Below, in pieces: positions 50,668 through 62,852 of a stretch of DNA of 64,000 bases; the first letter of the stretch is position 1; every line of letters starts with the position of its first letter. Source of the DNA: Myoxocephalus aenaeus (Eukaryota; Chordata; Actinopteri; Perciformes; Cottidae); assembly GCA_038501785.1 (NCBI GenBank), contig JBAMJR010000180.1:7196001-7260000 (forward strand). The letters are read 5' to 3'. Made by a program: the position numbers and the translations under genes. The notes beneath the pieces were generated by a model, which saw only the letters and a list, made by a program, of their open reading frames with translations, had not been told where the DNA came from and did not search any database.

Positions 50668-51190
50668 ACTAGAGACTGTATAGAAGAAGTGGACCTTGTC
50701 ACTGTGACGCCACCCATTGGTTTAATGGCATTGCTGTGAAGCCTTGAGTCCGACGTTTTGGCCGTCGCCATCTTGGATTTTGGCCGTCGCCATCTTGGTT
50801 GTTTGCAATCAGAAGTGAGCTGCAAGGAGTCGCCCCCTGGTGGTCAGTAGAGAGAATGCAGCTTTAACACATGAAGCATATACTTCTATACAACCAAATG
50901 AGTCACCCCCTGGTGGTCAGGAGAGAGAATATAGCTTTAACATATGAAGCATATACTTCTATACAACCAAAGGAGTCGCCCCCTGGTGGTCAGGAGAGAG
51001 AATATAGCTTTAATACATGAAGCATATACTTCTATACAACCAGAGGAGTCGCCCCCTGGTGGTCAGTAGAGAGAATGCAGCTTTAACAAATGAAGCATAT
51101 ACTTCTATACAACCAAAGGAGTCGCCCCCTGGTGGTCAGTAGAGAGAATATAGCTTTAACACATGTAGCACCTTCCTGGCTTTTAGAAAT
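50668..51190 (+). mobile_element. Non-autonomous teleost transposon copy (head) with 73 bp array
   Basis: GACTGTATAGAAGAAGTGG, CACTGTGACGCCACCCATTG and GGCCGTCGCCATCTTGG (twice) match the head of the same fish repeat as 5690-6245. The tail seen at that locus is missing here. Confidence 0.62.
50829..51175 (+). repeat. 73 bp tandem array, five units with CTCF-like core
   Basis: Exact CCCCCTGGTGG occurs at 50833, 50906, 50979, 51052 and 51125, an invariant 73 bp step. Between cores, units differ at few sites (GAATGCAG against GAATATAG, CAGTAG against CAGGAG). The units are much more alike than those at 5868-6207. Confidence 0.95.
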
Positions 51191-54100
51191 AATCTGAGGT
51201 TGTCGCCTGGTCTCACTAACACACTAAATGTGTATTAATGCGCATCTTAAAATAGTCCACAAGAACCTCTCTATTTCCTCTAGTTTGATTAATGTTTGCC
51301 TAAAACTGCGGTGCCCATCTGTTTTTAGGAAATTACTAAACCTTTTAAAAAATAATTTAACTACACGTGTGACCTCTGACCTTAGCAGGAACTATGCACA
51401 CACAGAGTAGGGAAGTCGGAACAAGATGGACAAGCGCAGTAGCATCACTCTGCCTTAACAATAACAATAATACAGAATAATTCCAGCTCCGTCCTCTAAA
51501 CAAAGACAAGAAGGACCAAGCAGCATGAATGCTCGGTGTTGGATAGTAATTATAAAGGGATGATAGATGGAACTCTCCGAGACAGATGCTTTGTTTGTGC
51601 TTGTCTGCATGGTTTGATAGAGAGGCCACAGAGCGAGCAAGATGGAGGGCAAAGTAGTCATTTACTCGCCGGCCGCCCTCGCCAGCAGGTGCAGCGCACA
51701 CAGTCTGCTGACACGGATAAGTTGACGCGGTAATTGAAGGAATACGACCCCTCCGTCACGCGGGAAGGTGCGAGTGTGTGATTGTGCAACGCACACGCTC
51801 GTGGAAAGAAAAGGAAGCTGGCGGCACAACAGATGAGGCAGCAAAACAGGGAGATCGGATGAGGCTGCAGAAACAGCGAGACAATGATGCACGTTGAAAT
51901 GGAAAGGGGAGAACGGGGGGAGTGGGGTCTAAACAAGCTGAGAGGGAGACAGAGAACGGGCGACGAGGAGCCGAACAAAGAATTGCATCTCACACTCACA
52001 CTCCCGTATTCAAATATATCACATTATCAACATTCAGCTGCCTCCACACAATACAGAAACCACAAGAAGGAATCCGATCTGAAATACGAGGCGCAATAAA
52101 CTCGTCCCGGCTGCGTTTCAACTGGCGGCCAAATGAGGGCCGACCGACGGTGTCTCTTCTCGAGTTTTGTCAGTCAGGAGACTCGTGAAATATTAACGGA
52201 GACATTAGGAGCACAGGAGCTCCCCTTTCGTGTACTCTGCAGCTTCAGAAAAGACGCTGGTTTGGTAAATGGGTCGCGGTTACCAACGAGGCAAGAGACT
52301 CTCTGGATGCCGATCGTACGGTCGAGACGAGCGGCTTTTTTTTTCTTCTTCTTCTTTTTTTTTTTTAAGTGCCGTGTGCAGAATTCTGTCAAAGATTATT
52401 TTTCACATAAATGTATTTTTGACATCGTCCATTCTCTCCCTCGTCAACGACATACGTCAGGAACGGCCTCGGCGAATTGCTTTTCGAAAATGTGTACAAA
52501 CATCCACCTGAACTGATTTGAAGAATTTGAAGGTCAAAGATCACTGTGACCTCACTAAAGACTTCTTTCTTTGGACATAACTCAAGGACTCACATGCTAT
52601 AGGCTAAAATGATTGAAAATGACATCACTTGAGGCAATTTATCAGATATACACATGCTTTTTTCTTCTTCACATATACAGTCGTTTCATTTTCTCAGACA
52701 TTGGAAAGCGCCCTTCAAATCCCCAATTTGATAAACATATAATAACTACATACTCCAGGTATGGGGGTAGTTTTACACATGTATTGGTTACCACCAGGCG
52801 GGGGAGGGGAGGGCCAGCACTAATGTCTTCATTGCGTCAGGAAGCGACAGGGGCTTAATGGAAACGTGCATGGTCTTAATTTTGAGAAACATTAGCGCTA
52901 ATCAAACCACTTGTGCGGGATTAGAGGCTACCTGTCATCCCAACCATGATCTCATTTGTTACGGTGATTATATTAAGGCATCACAGTGAATTTGACGATG
53001 ATGTATAATGATGCTTTAAAATTGAAATGAAATACCCATTGCTCCTTTTAAGTGTAGGCAAACACACACACACAATGTATAGGAAGTTAAGCAGCGATAC
53101 ACAACATTCTGTATTATCTAATAAGTCAAATGTGTCAAACGAGGCTACAGCAGAAGACACTTGACTGGGACTGCTGTTATTCTCCTCCAGGCAGTTTAAA
53201 GTTTGAGAGTAAACTCTGAAGTCGTATGCCAGTAAACAGAAGAGAAGTCATCAGGCTGACGAGCTGCTCCGTTAAGAAGACATTTAGAAGTTGAGAGTAG
53301 CAATGAATATGAAATCATTGCTTATCGCTACAATGAAGTGAAGCTCGTTTAGCGGAGAGCTCACGCAGACGTCTGACGGCTCCATGAAGTCCGTCTGCAA
53401 ATCTCTCTGGCGATCGAGAATGTTCAGTAACATATTTGGGGTTTTTTGGTTGTTTATTACAAAATAAAAGGTTTCACCAAAACCTAACTCAATAAATTCA
53501 AGAATCTCTCCACCAATTCCACGGCATCCACTTTTGTGAAGCTAACGGACTTATTCCAGAATGAAGGAAAGAGATTGTCAACTCAATTAATGCAACAAAA
53601 AAAATTAAGACACAGATTAGAGAAATGAAAATGAATAAATACGTCGATAAAAATGGCAAAAAATAGGCAAAATAAAAGTACACAATCAAAAGTAATTTAT
53701 GAGCATAAAAGTCTTTAGCTTGTTTTTAAAATGAGTGTTTGCAGCTGGTGCAGACAAAGTGACGGCTCAGCAGAAAAGAGTTGCACCAGTGATCACTGGT
53801 TTTATCGAATTGTTGATATTGATTGTTGTGCGTGTGTGTGTGTGTGTGTGCACACAGCATTCCCTTGTGAATGTATAAATACCTGTAATTACAACTGATC
53901 CAATTGTTTCCTATGATGAATTATATCATTTATTTCTGATTCTCTTCACACATACAAGCTTTTCCTGTTTGTAATTAGCGAGAGAGAGAGAGAGGGAGAG
54001 GGAGAGGGAGAGAGAGAGAGAGGGAGAGAGGTAGACTCCCCGTTAACCGCTCAGTCCTCTACCTTTGTGCTCTCTGTGATCACATTAGTGTGCTTTAATG

Positions 54101-55249
54101 CAAATTGACAGTAAAGTTGATCTCATTTTCCATAATTGGTATGAAATATGATCGCGGCTCATAAACTATGTTGCCCAGCACTCATTGACATTTAAAGTGT
54201 GTTATAACATGGAGGGTGACAGTAATACGAGGTGAGAGGTTTTCATAGTCAAGTGTAGCCAAAAAAAAACATCCGTTAGCTCATAACACTCCTCTAGGAA
54301 ATGTGGCTGCTGGGGAACCGTGGACATGGAAAAATATTTTGAGTTTTAACATTCAGGCTCACATGCCCCCCCTTCATTTTTGGAAAGTTTTTGAATCATA
54401 AAACTATTCATGTGTTCATATGTGCACCTGTGCTTTTCCAACCGCGACATGCCAACATGTCTTCTGTGAAAAAGACCCGTTGCCCCAACGATGGAACCGT
54501 CCCATCCCCGTTAATGAGACTAATCATATTAACCTTAATTGCCTAAATTAATGTCAGGTGTTGTTGTTTTTTTCCTCACTGAAACTTGATGCTAAAGTAC
54601 AGAAACCCCAAAACTGCACAGAATAATGCAGAATTTCCTAGTTTTAAATTTCAAACATCCAACCTCGTTGCGCTCCACTGGCACGACGCCAGACAACCAA
54701 CAGGTTTCTTTAGTGAGTAGAGTTGAACTCAGCAGTGCAGCCGCCATTTTTTTTTTCTTCGCTTTTTACTTTTTAACGTTTTGCAGAATAGCGTTTGTGC
54801 AGAGAAGATAACGCTCGGAGACGGTTTACCGCAACCAGCTCACTAATAAATAACATGGAGACATATTTTGACATGAATTTACATGCAGAACAGGTTTTAC
54901 TACATAGTACGTATAATTTTACTTAAATACAGGTAAATATACTTTGATGGTTCACCATGTACGATGTGTTTTGCATCGGTGCAACAAGACAACTGCACTC
55001 CTTCACAGCTTCCGCCCGCACCACACAATAACAACTCAATTTTGGTAATTGGCGTAATTTTAGGAAATATTTTGCTTTTGAGGTCTTAAAAGCATTACAA
55101 AATAGCAATTTGTGGCCCTCCACTGTTTTCATTATGAGGCCCGATGGGGGGGAACATAATGTACTCTCCATCAAGTGATAATGAAGCAGAAAGCCTTTTC
55201 ATTGGGAATTCTTTGGACCTTGAACCTCTTTATCTTCTCCCACCAAAAG

Positions 55250-55397
55250 GTAACATCCGGAACACGGAGAAGCTGAGCTACGACCGCCAGCAGCAGTACG
55301 AGATCCAGGTGACGGCCTGGGACTGCGGCCAGAAGAGAGCGCTGCTCAGCGTGCCGGTGCACATCGACGTCAAGCCCGTCTGCAAGCCCGGCTGGCA

Positions 55398-55399
<2 letters not shown>
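55250..55399 (+). CDS. clstn2: calsyntenin-2, internal exon (second half of cadherin repeat 2)
   Basis: The first two bases complete the split Gly codon. The exon continues NIRNTEKLSYDRQQQYEI, then QVTAWDCGQKRALLS, then VPVHIDVKPVCKPGWQ, and ends on the first G of the next codon (phase 1). NIRNTEKLSYD is the CLSTN2 form; CLSTN1 has YIKNTEKLNYG and CLSTN3 has NIENTEKLQYS. It finishes cadherin repeat 2 with the L-x-Y-D/E-type calcium segment and the two cysteines flanking the KPVCKPGW turn that leads into the LamG-like region. The donor is unusual: CAAG is followed directly by a pure GT array, so the 5' splice site reads G|GTGTGT. Translation past the exon stays open for 222 codons (to 56067), unlike the other two exons, which meet a stop at once. 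Confidence 0.92.

Positions 55400-55454
<55 letters not shown>
55400..55454 (+). repeat. (GT)n array forming the 5' splice site of the third clstn2 exon
   Basis: 55 bp of pure GT start at the first intron base. Any GT in the run could serve as donor, but only the first follows CAAG. The array continues, with short interruptions (GTGCGTGC) and a 130 bp spacer, towards the compound array at 55587-56035. Confidence 0.92.
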
Positions 55455-55459
<5 letters not shown>

Positions 55460-55586
55460 GTGCGTGTGCGTGTGTGTGTGTGCGTGCAGTGATTTCAGGC
55501 GGTTCTGTTCGAGCTGTGTTCAAACATTCAGACGCAATTGTTTGTGCGCGACTCCTTAAAGTTCGTACAACGCGTGTTTCCGGCTG

Positions 55587-55993
55587 TGTCTGTGTGTGTG
55601 TGTCTGTCTGTGTGTGTCTGTGTGTCTGTCTGTGTGTATGTGTGTGTGTCTGTGTGTATGTGCGTGTGTGTCTGTGTGTCTGTGTGTATGTGTGTGTGTG
55701 CATGTGTGTCTGTGTGCGTGTGTGTGTGCGTGTGTGTATGTGTGTGTGTGCGTGTCTGTGCGTGCGTGTGTGTGTGTGTGTGTGTGCGTGTCTGTGCGTG
55801 CGTGTGTGTGTGTGTGTGTGCGTGTGCGTGTGTGTCTGTGTGCATGTGTGTGTGTGTGTGTGTGTGTGCGCATGTGTGTGTGTGTCTGTGCGTGTGTGTG
55901 TGTGCGCGCGCGCGTGTGTGTGTGTCTGTGTGTGTGTGTGTCTGTGTGCATGTGTGTGTGTGTCTGTGCGTTTGTGTGTGTGTGCGCGCGCGC

Positions 55994-56031
<38 letters not shown>

Positions 56032-56035
56032 GCGT
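55587..56035. repeat. Compound GT/GC/CT minisatellite
   Basis: About 450 bp of alternating pyrimidine-purine DNA, made mainly of GT with TCTG, TATG, GCGT and CATG interruptions. GC-alternating runs lie at 55904-55914 and 55984-55996. A higher-order unit of about 78-80 bp repeats: GCATG at 55870 recurs at 55948, and the GC run recurs 80 bp later. All three plus-strand frames are open, so long open frames here are compositional, not genes. Confidence 0.9.
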
Positions 56036-57305
56036 CTGCTTTCTGCTCACGGAAACCACAGATGTGATTATTTGCACGTCATCACTTCAGCGTGTTCGCT
56101 TCCCTCTGAATGTGCGGTACTTCTCTTGTGGTCTGTGTACCTCATTTTTCTCCATTTGTGCCTCTCATGCTAGTTTCTCCTCTCCTACCTTCCTATACTT
56201 CCTCTCTCTCCTCACCTCTCTCTCTCTCTCTCCTTCCCTCCCTGAGGAATTGGCCTGTCATGTTTAGCCGCTGTGATCAACAGCACTTTGCTAAGAGCCC
56301 CGTGACACAGCCAACACGGCTCTTAGCACCTCACAAAGCGGCGGGCGCCCGAGTAACGCGCAGTAAGTGTCGGGGCGGCGAGCAACGGAACAAAACGGCG
56401 CTCGGTGCAACTTTGCAGACGCAATTTTGCACTTGTCAGAGAGGGCACGCGGCTCGCGTGATGAAAGACGGGGGAACGCGGGCTCCACATGTCGCCGCCT
56501 CGCAATCTGTGTCGCTCCGTCATTAACGGGGTGATTCACGTTGCCGGAGTTTCTTTTTTTTGGCGGCCGGCCATTTGTCGTCCCGCAGGAACGCCGGATG
56601 TTAGCGCGGCGGTGACGAAGCCCGGCAGCCTGGCAACTGAGTCGCTTGGCTCAAATTCAACTCCTTCCACTCCGCGTGGCGTCAGATGGATTCACACGTT
56701 TCTGATCCCAGGCAGAAATGTTCGAGAGGGTCGGGACGGGGAGGAAAAAGCCAAATCAATTACATTTTTGCATCGAGACAATAAATGATTCAAGGAAGCG
56801 TCTTGAAGCTCCTAGCGTTAGCGCGCTCTCGCCTAAATAATTTCTTAAAGAAGGGTACTTTCCGGCTCTACCAGACGGGAGACCGATTTTTAAGATTCAG
56901 AGGAATTAAGGTCACCAAATCAAACGAGGAAAAGGAAACAATGAAAGCGGGGGGGAAAGGAAAAAAAAAGAGTAGAAGTTTCACTCTTTATTCTCAATTT
57001 CAAAATGAGCTCATGTACAAAGTCACTGTGGCAGCACTTGGCAGCATGCTGTGCAGTGAGGGTTTTTCATGGGCTTATAATGCCAAGGGGCAAAGTTACA
57101 AACAATGATGATGGCAAGTGGAATCACAGACATACAGACACACACGGGAGAGTCGGCGACACAAAGACTCACACACACACACACACGGGTGTACACTTAA
57201 ATCTAACATTTGCTCACATCAAAAAACACTTGCAACTTTTGAGACGCATTGATCTTCATCTTCAAGTGTGTGACAGCTCTGTGTCTGCGCACAACACACA
57301 TGCAT

Positions 57306-57306
<1 letters not shown>

Positions 57307-57391
<85 letters not shown>
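57307..57391. repeat. (CA)n microsatellite
   Basis: 85 bp of pure CA. Confidence 0.95.
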
Positions 57392-57394
<3 letters not shown>

Positions 57395-57515
57395 GGTGTA
57401 CAACATGAACTCCCTCTCTAGGCTCTCAGCGATAATCCTGTCTTTGAAGCCTGTTTGCAATATGTTTTTTTTCTCAAATTAGGATTCTCAGCACAATTAT
57501 GGGCGAGAAGATACA

Positions 57516-57518
<3 letters not shown>

Positions 57519-57569
<51 letters not shown>
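57519..57569. repeat. (AC)n microsatellite
   Basis: 51 bp of pure AC. Confidence 0.95.
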
Positions 57570-57570
<1 letters not shown>

Positions 57571-57865
57571 GCCCAGATAGGCTCTCCCTTGATGAAAGGG
57601 CAGTCGTCCCTATGAGCGTTGTTTGGCAGCAGGGGATGAAGGGGAGGATGAGGGGAAAGTAAATGCCAGGGCCACAGATCAGGGGATATTTAACAGGGCT
57701 ACTGGATGTTGTATTAACGGCAGGCTACTGCGGGAATGTCAGAGACACACACTGACACGTGCGCACACACAAAAGATGTGCTTTCTCGTGTTGAAAACAC
57801 AGTAAAAAAACATATCTGACAGTTGAAGTTAGCCGTGGCCTCCGGCTCTGGACAGCGCGGCTCAG

Positions 57866-57866
<1 letters not shown>

Positions 57867-57934
<68 letters not shown>
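57867..57934. repeat. (TG)n microsatellite
   Basis: 68 bp of pure TG, inverted relative to the CA arrays at 57307 and 57519, so pairing between them could form hairpins. Confidence 0.95.
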
Positions 57935-57935
<1 letters not shown>

Positions 57936-58514
57936 ATGGATCAAAATATCCAATTTTATCCTTTTTAGTTTCCATTTTTCTTCATCCAACCCTTTGATAA
58001 AACACAATGAAACAATTCTGCTAAAAAAATCTTTTCTATACTTCTTTCTGAAAGTTACAGTGAGAAACGTTTAAGTATTATATATCTCAATTTAATGTAA
58101 GTATTTAATCAGGACAATGGGCTTCCAAATGAGTGATAATGTTGCTCTGTGACGGCTGGATGTGTAAATATGTTTACATCTAACTGTATTGATATGATTT
58201 CACCATCGTAGCCATTCGGCCACATTCATGAGCTCATGTTTCAACAAAACCTAAAACACAGAGTACACACATGTGCATCATGATGTTTGGTCACATGGAA
58301 AGATGAAGGTCAGGAGTAATATTCATACAATGTGTGTTCCTATACTTCTCTTCTTTAAAACGTACAAAATCATAATACAAACCTCGTAAAGAGTATTTTT
58401 CCTTTACAATTTTTACTATAAGAGAAAGTTTAGAAAGTCAGAATTGAAATGTACTCATTGTTCCATATTTATTACTTGCCATTTCTGTCATATATGTCCC
58501 CTAAAACACTCTAA

Positions 58515-58567
58515 CACAAACACACACACACACGCACGCACACACGCACGCACACACGCACACACGC
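58515..58567. repeat. CA/CGCA compound array
   Basis: ACACACGCACGCACAC-type units, a CA array with regular CG steps. Confidence 0.88.
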
Positions 58568-58647
58568 TTGCAATTATCCCTCAGCATGTAAAGTTCTTCT
58601 GTGTGCAACTCAAAAGAAGTTGGCCACCCCCTAGGGTATGGTTATTT

Positions 58648-58651
<4 letters not shown>

Positions 58652-58695
<44 letters not shown>
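58652..58695. repeat. (AC)n microsatellite
   Basis: 44 bp of pure AC. Confidence 0.93.
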
Positions 58696-58701
<6 letters not shown>

Positions 58702-58820
58702 AACCGCTCCATGCTGACAAACACAAGTCTTGAGTGACAGATTGCCACGCTGATGAACTAATCTGCATATTCATATTCATCCATTGTGTGTCGAGTATGG
58801 CTCTGAGCCTCGTGTGTGTC

Positions 58821-58822
<2 letters not shown>

Positions 58823-58875
<53 letters not shown>

Positions 58876-58883
58876 GTGTGTGT
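58823..58883. repeat. (TG)n microsatellite with one CG step
   Basis: 61 bp, interrupted only at 58871. Confidence 0.93.
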
Positions 58884-61322
58884 TTGGTGCACACGTGCTG
58901 TTTTAGCTCGAAACAGCCCCAAATTAAAAGTGGACCCATGGATAGTCTCAGGAATAATTAGAGCGGTACGACGCAGGTCACGCTGTACATGTTTGCCGTC
59001 ACTTTCTTGGTAACGAGACGTCGTTATTGTTCCTCTTTTGGGAAGAGGCTTCAATGGATATATGATAACAGATCGGCTTGAGAGGATTATTAAACTATAA
59101 AAACATCTCATGCTGTACGATGTCTGACGTCTCGACTGCTCTACAAAATGTAAATGAAGGGAAATTCCTTGATAGAAGATCCAGGAGGATCAGTGAGGAG
59201 AGCCGAATAAAGAGGAATATATTTGGATCATGTAGCATCAAAGATGTGGTTATTAAAGATATGCATGTTTCCACGTTCATATGTTCGAGTGCAGTGAAAA
59301 CATTGTGCAGGACATTTGTTGCAATGCATACTTCTACAAAAGAGGAACACATTATACCAATACATTTTAAAAGGTTACCTTTTATGTTGCACATTCAGAT
59401 TTTCTTTTACTTACAAAATATATTATTATTATATATTATAACAATCCAGCATCATATTAGAATTGATAGCTCCTTCTTAATAAACAGACATTATGTAAAT
59501 GTTGGTCGGCTACATTAGGCTGATAATGACTTTCATTCGGCGCTTGAAGAAAACTTCTGAACGCAGGACTTTAACTGAGCGTTACTAATAGTTGTATCAT
59601 TAATATTTAATAGTTTTACTTCTGAAAGTGTTATATATATATATTTATATATATATAATAAAAAACTGTTGATGTGCCACTTCAATGAGTTTAATATGTT
59701 TTCATGTGAGAAAGTAAGAGGTAAGATTTCCCAATAAGGCCTGTCTGGACATACTGGTAGAGTAGCATGAAGCAGGCCTGCACTAGTGTGAGGTTTTAAA
59801 CCGCTATTTTGCCAGCGGCAACATTATCAGTGTACTAAATTAATATGGCAAACATGTATACAATTGAAGCTGCAATGGCAGAGTGGAGGTGTTCCTGTCG
59901 GCTCGTTGACTCCAGGGAGGTGAAGAAGAGTTCTGTTGTGACGTAGCATCCGTTTAGCAGGGGTTTTTTTGCTTCAGGGGACACGCTAGACTGCAGGAAC
60001 CTGAAGCTCCGCCCCCACTGAAGCGCCGCCCCCACTGCGGCACAGAGCGCTGATTTAAATGAACAAGCTTTTAATAGTGAAATGTTTCGTTTGTCCACGA
60101 CGTGACAAAGCGGTTCCAGAGATATTATGCGAAGAACACACAGACGGGCTGACGGAGATGCTTTGCTTTGTAGTTACATGCTCCATATTTCCATATTTCC
60201 TAAAAAACAACACAAAAAAAAACGTTACAACAATCACTAAATCTGTAAAGTGACATCCGTAAATAAGAAACCGCAAGTTGGTTTCCCCCTTAAAATGCTG
60301 AATTCACAGCAGCGAGCCTCGGCCCTAATGAAGACTCGTGTGTCACAACTTTAAAGTGAGGATTAAGTTGCCGAGACGCGGAAGGAGAGAGACTTATGTG
60401 GTGATTTACTCTCACCCACGGGCGATTTAACTGAACAGCCATCGGCCTCGTCGGCTTAATCCAAACGTCCCGCGCAGAGAGCAGCTTGTCACAGGTGTAA
60501 AGAATGAGCAATCAGCACAGGTGCAGGCACTCAGGCTCGTTAACACTCACGTCAAGGGGAGGAGCTACGCCGAGAGGACTTTTAGAGGACGGAGAAACTT
60601 AAACCAGACGTCACCGAGACGTAATACTGATGTGAAACCGTCTTTGTGGACGCAACATTCATAACACAAAGAGTAATAACACGCATATAGCTTACAATGG
60701 CGCCCGGTGTATAAATGTCCAAAGGCACTAAGAGCACCTTGTTTGTCATGATTCAGGCAAAAGTTGCCCTTTTCAAAGTATTTTGTGTATATTAAAAGTT
60801 ACCCCTTAATATTTTAACATGATCTACATACAGTAATGATGGTGCATGGTTCAAAACTATAAAGTGGGTAAGATTACATTATTGATATGACAGAGATGAA
60901 AGTTTAACTAGATGATGTGAAATTGACGTCACATAGATGTCACTCTGTCAGTCCACTCACAGTCGTTCAGGAGTTTGACAGAGTGACGCCTCCCTTGCCT
61001 CATAGACAATCTTTGTCTAAGCACAGACACTCTTTTATAATTTGAAACTCTTTTTTGGGGGGGCTTGGAGCGCGTGATTTTAGTGAAATTGAACTGTAAC
61101 TTTATTTTTATTTATTTTTTTCGAAAATAAAATAACAAATTCTCATTGAAGAATTGAGCCAAAGAGAATGAGGAAGAACTGAAAGATGTGATGCACTGAT
61201 GTTTTACTAAAAAGGACTTGGTGGGAGGTGAACCCCAGGTGGAATATCTGAAATCAAAACAGGTTCTTAGGCATTCTCTCTCTCTCTTAGAAGCGTGGAG
61301 TTGCATTTTTCTGCTCGACTCT

Positions 61323-61324
<2 letters not shown>

Positions 61325-61378
<54 letters not shown>
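61325..61378. repeat. (TG)n microsatellite
   Basis: 54 bp of pure TG. Confidence 0.95.
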
Positions 61379-61379
<1 letters not shown>

Positions 61380-61721
61380 CAACCAATGCTCCAGATCTCT
61401 GATAAGAGTAGGAAGAGAATGAATTAAAGGAGAGGAAGGAGGGGAAACAAATTGCTCGGCACTTCCCTTTCCCATTTCCTCTAACCTCCCACTCCTGTTC
61501 TTGCTACCTCTCTAATCTCTGTCGGAGGCTGTCTGGCTGCTGCTTCTGCACTTTTCATCCCCGCTCTGGTTCCAGCTTGTTTTCCCCGTATTACTTTCTC
61601 TCCGTTTCCTCTTTGCGGGCCGAGCCTCGGCCAATTTGTAGCTGGAAGATCACGGGAACGCGTCTGCGAGTGACTGTGCGCCTCCGTGTCTGTCCTCGAG
61701 GACCTCTCGGGGGTCTGCGGC

Positions 61722-61722
<1 letters not shown>

Positions 61723-61802
<80 letters not shown>
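61723..61802. repeat. (AC)n microsatellite
   Basis: 80 bp of pure AC, 95 bp before the 11 bp minisatellite. Confidence 0.95.
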
Positions 61803-61804
<2 letters not shown>

Positions 61805-61895
61805 TCTCAAAACAGCTTTTATTGCCTACTGCCTGCTGACCCCTCGGTCACGACTCGTAGTGATGACACAGCTGAGTGCATCTCCGACACACACA

Positions 61896-62852
61896 GTATA
61901 CATGCAGTACACATACAGCACACATACAGTACACATGCAGTACACATGCAGTACACATGCAGTACACATGCAGTACACACACAGTACACATGCAGTACAC
62001 ATGCAGTACACATGCAGTACACATGCAGTACACATACAGCACACATACAGTACACATGCAGTACACACACAGTACACATACAGTACACACACAGTACACA
62101 CACAGTACACACACAGTACACATACAGTACACATGCAGTACACATACAGTACACATGCAGTACACATACAGTACACATACAGTACACACACAGTACACAT
62201 ACAGTACACATGCAGTACACATACAGTACACATGCAGTACACACACAGTACACACACAGTACACATACAGTACACATGCAGTACACATACAGTACACATG
62301 CAGTACACACACAGTACACACACAGTACACACACAGTACACACACAGTACACATACAGTACACATGCAGTACACATACAGTACACATGCAATACACACAC
62401 AGTACACATACAGTACACACACAGTACACACACAGTACACACACAGTACACATACAGTACACATGCAGTACACATGCAGTACACATACAGTACACATGCA
62501 GTACACATGCAGTACACATGCAGTACACATACAGTACACATACAGTACACACACAGTACACACACAGTACACATACAGTACACATGCAGTACACATACAG
62601 TACACATACAGTACACATACAGTACACATGCAGTACACATACAGTACACACACAGTACACATACAGTACACATGCAGTACACATACAGTACACATGCAGT
62701 ACACATACAGTACACATGCAGTACACATGCAGTACACATGCAGTACACATACAGTACACATGCAGTACACATGCAGTACACATACAGTACACATGCAGTA
62801 CACATGCAGTACACATACAGTACACGTGCAGTACACGTGCAGCACACATGTA
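61896..62852. repeat. 11 bp minisatellite, about 87 units
   Basis: The unit is GTACACAT(G/A)CA with a third form GTACACACACA; occasional GCACAC, GTATAC and GTACACGTGCA variants lie at the edges. Length changes are absent, so the array is in strict 11 bp phase for almost 1 kb. No variant contains a stop in any frame, so all six frames are open for over 1 kb with an 11-residue periodic peptide. These frames are artefacts of the repeat. Confidence 0.95.

Larger units (their letters stand above)
49233..55249 (+). other. clstn2: clstn2 intron between second and third visible exons
   Basis: This 6.0 kb phase 1 intron holds the second 73 bp tandem array (50829-51175) inside a transposon copy. It also has short CA/GT runs (49628-49650, 53832-53850), a GA-rich patch near 53980-54030 and many short A/T runs. 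In 49260-50660, 51200-53820 and 54040-55200 I see no recognisable gene or repeat family. The acceptor region before 55250 is modestly pyrimidine-rich (CTCTTTATCTTCTCCC) and ends in AAAAG. Confidence 0.88.

Noticed and set aside
55144..55249. In-frame extension upstream of the third exon (start Met at 55144)
   Set aside because: The splice acceptor at 55248-55249 and exact codon continuity with the previous exon show this part is intron; the peptide there has no calsyntenin similarity.
61896..62852. CRISPR-like regular array (also the 73 bp arrays)
   Set aside because: Units are contiguous, with no unique spacers between repeats, and the context is a fish intron.
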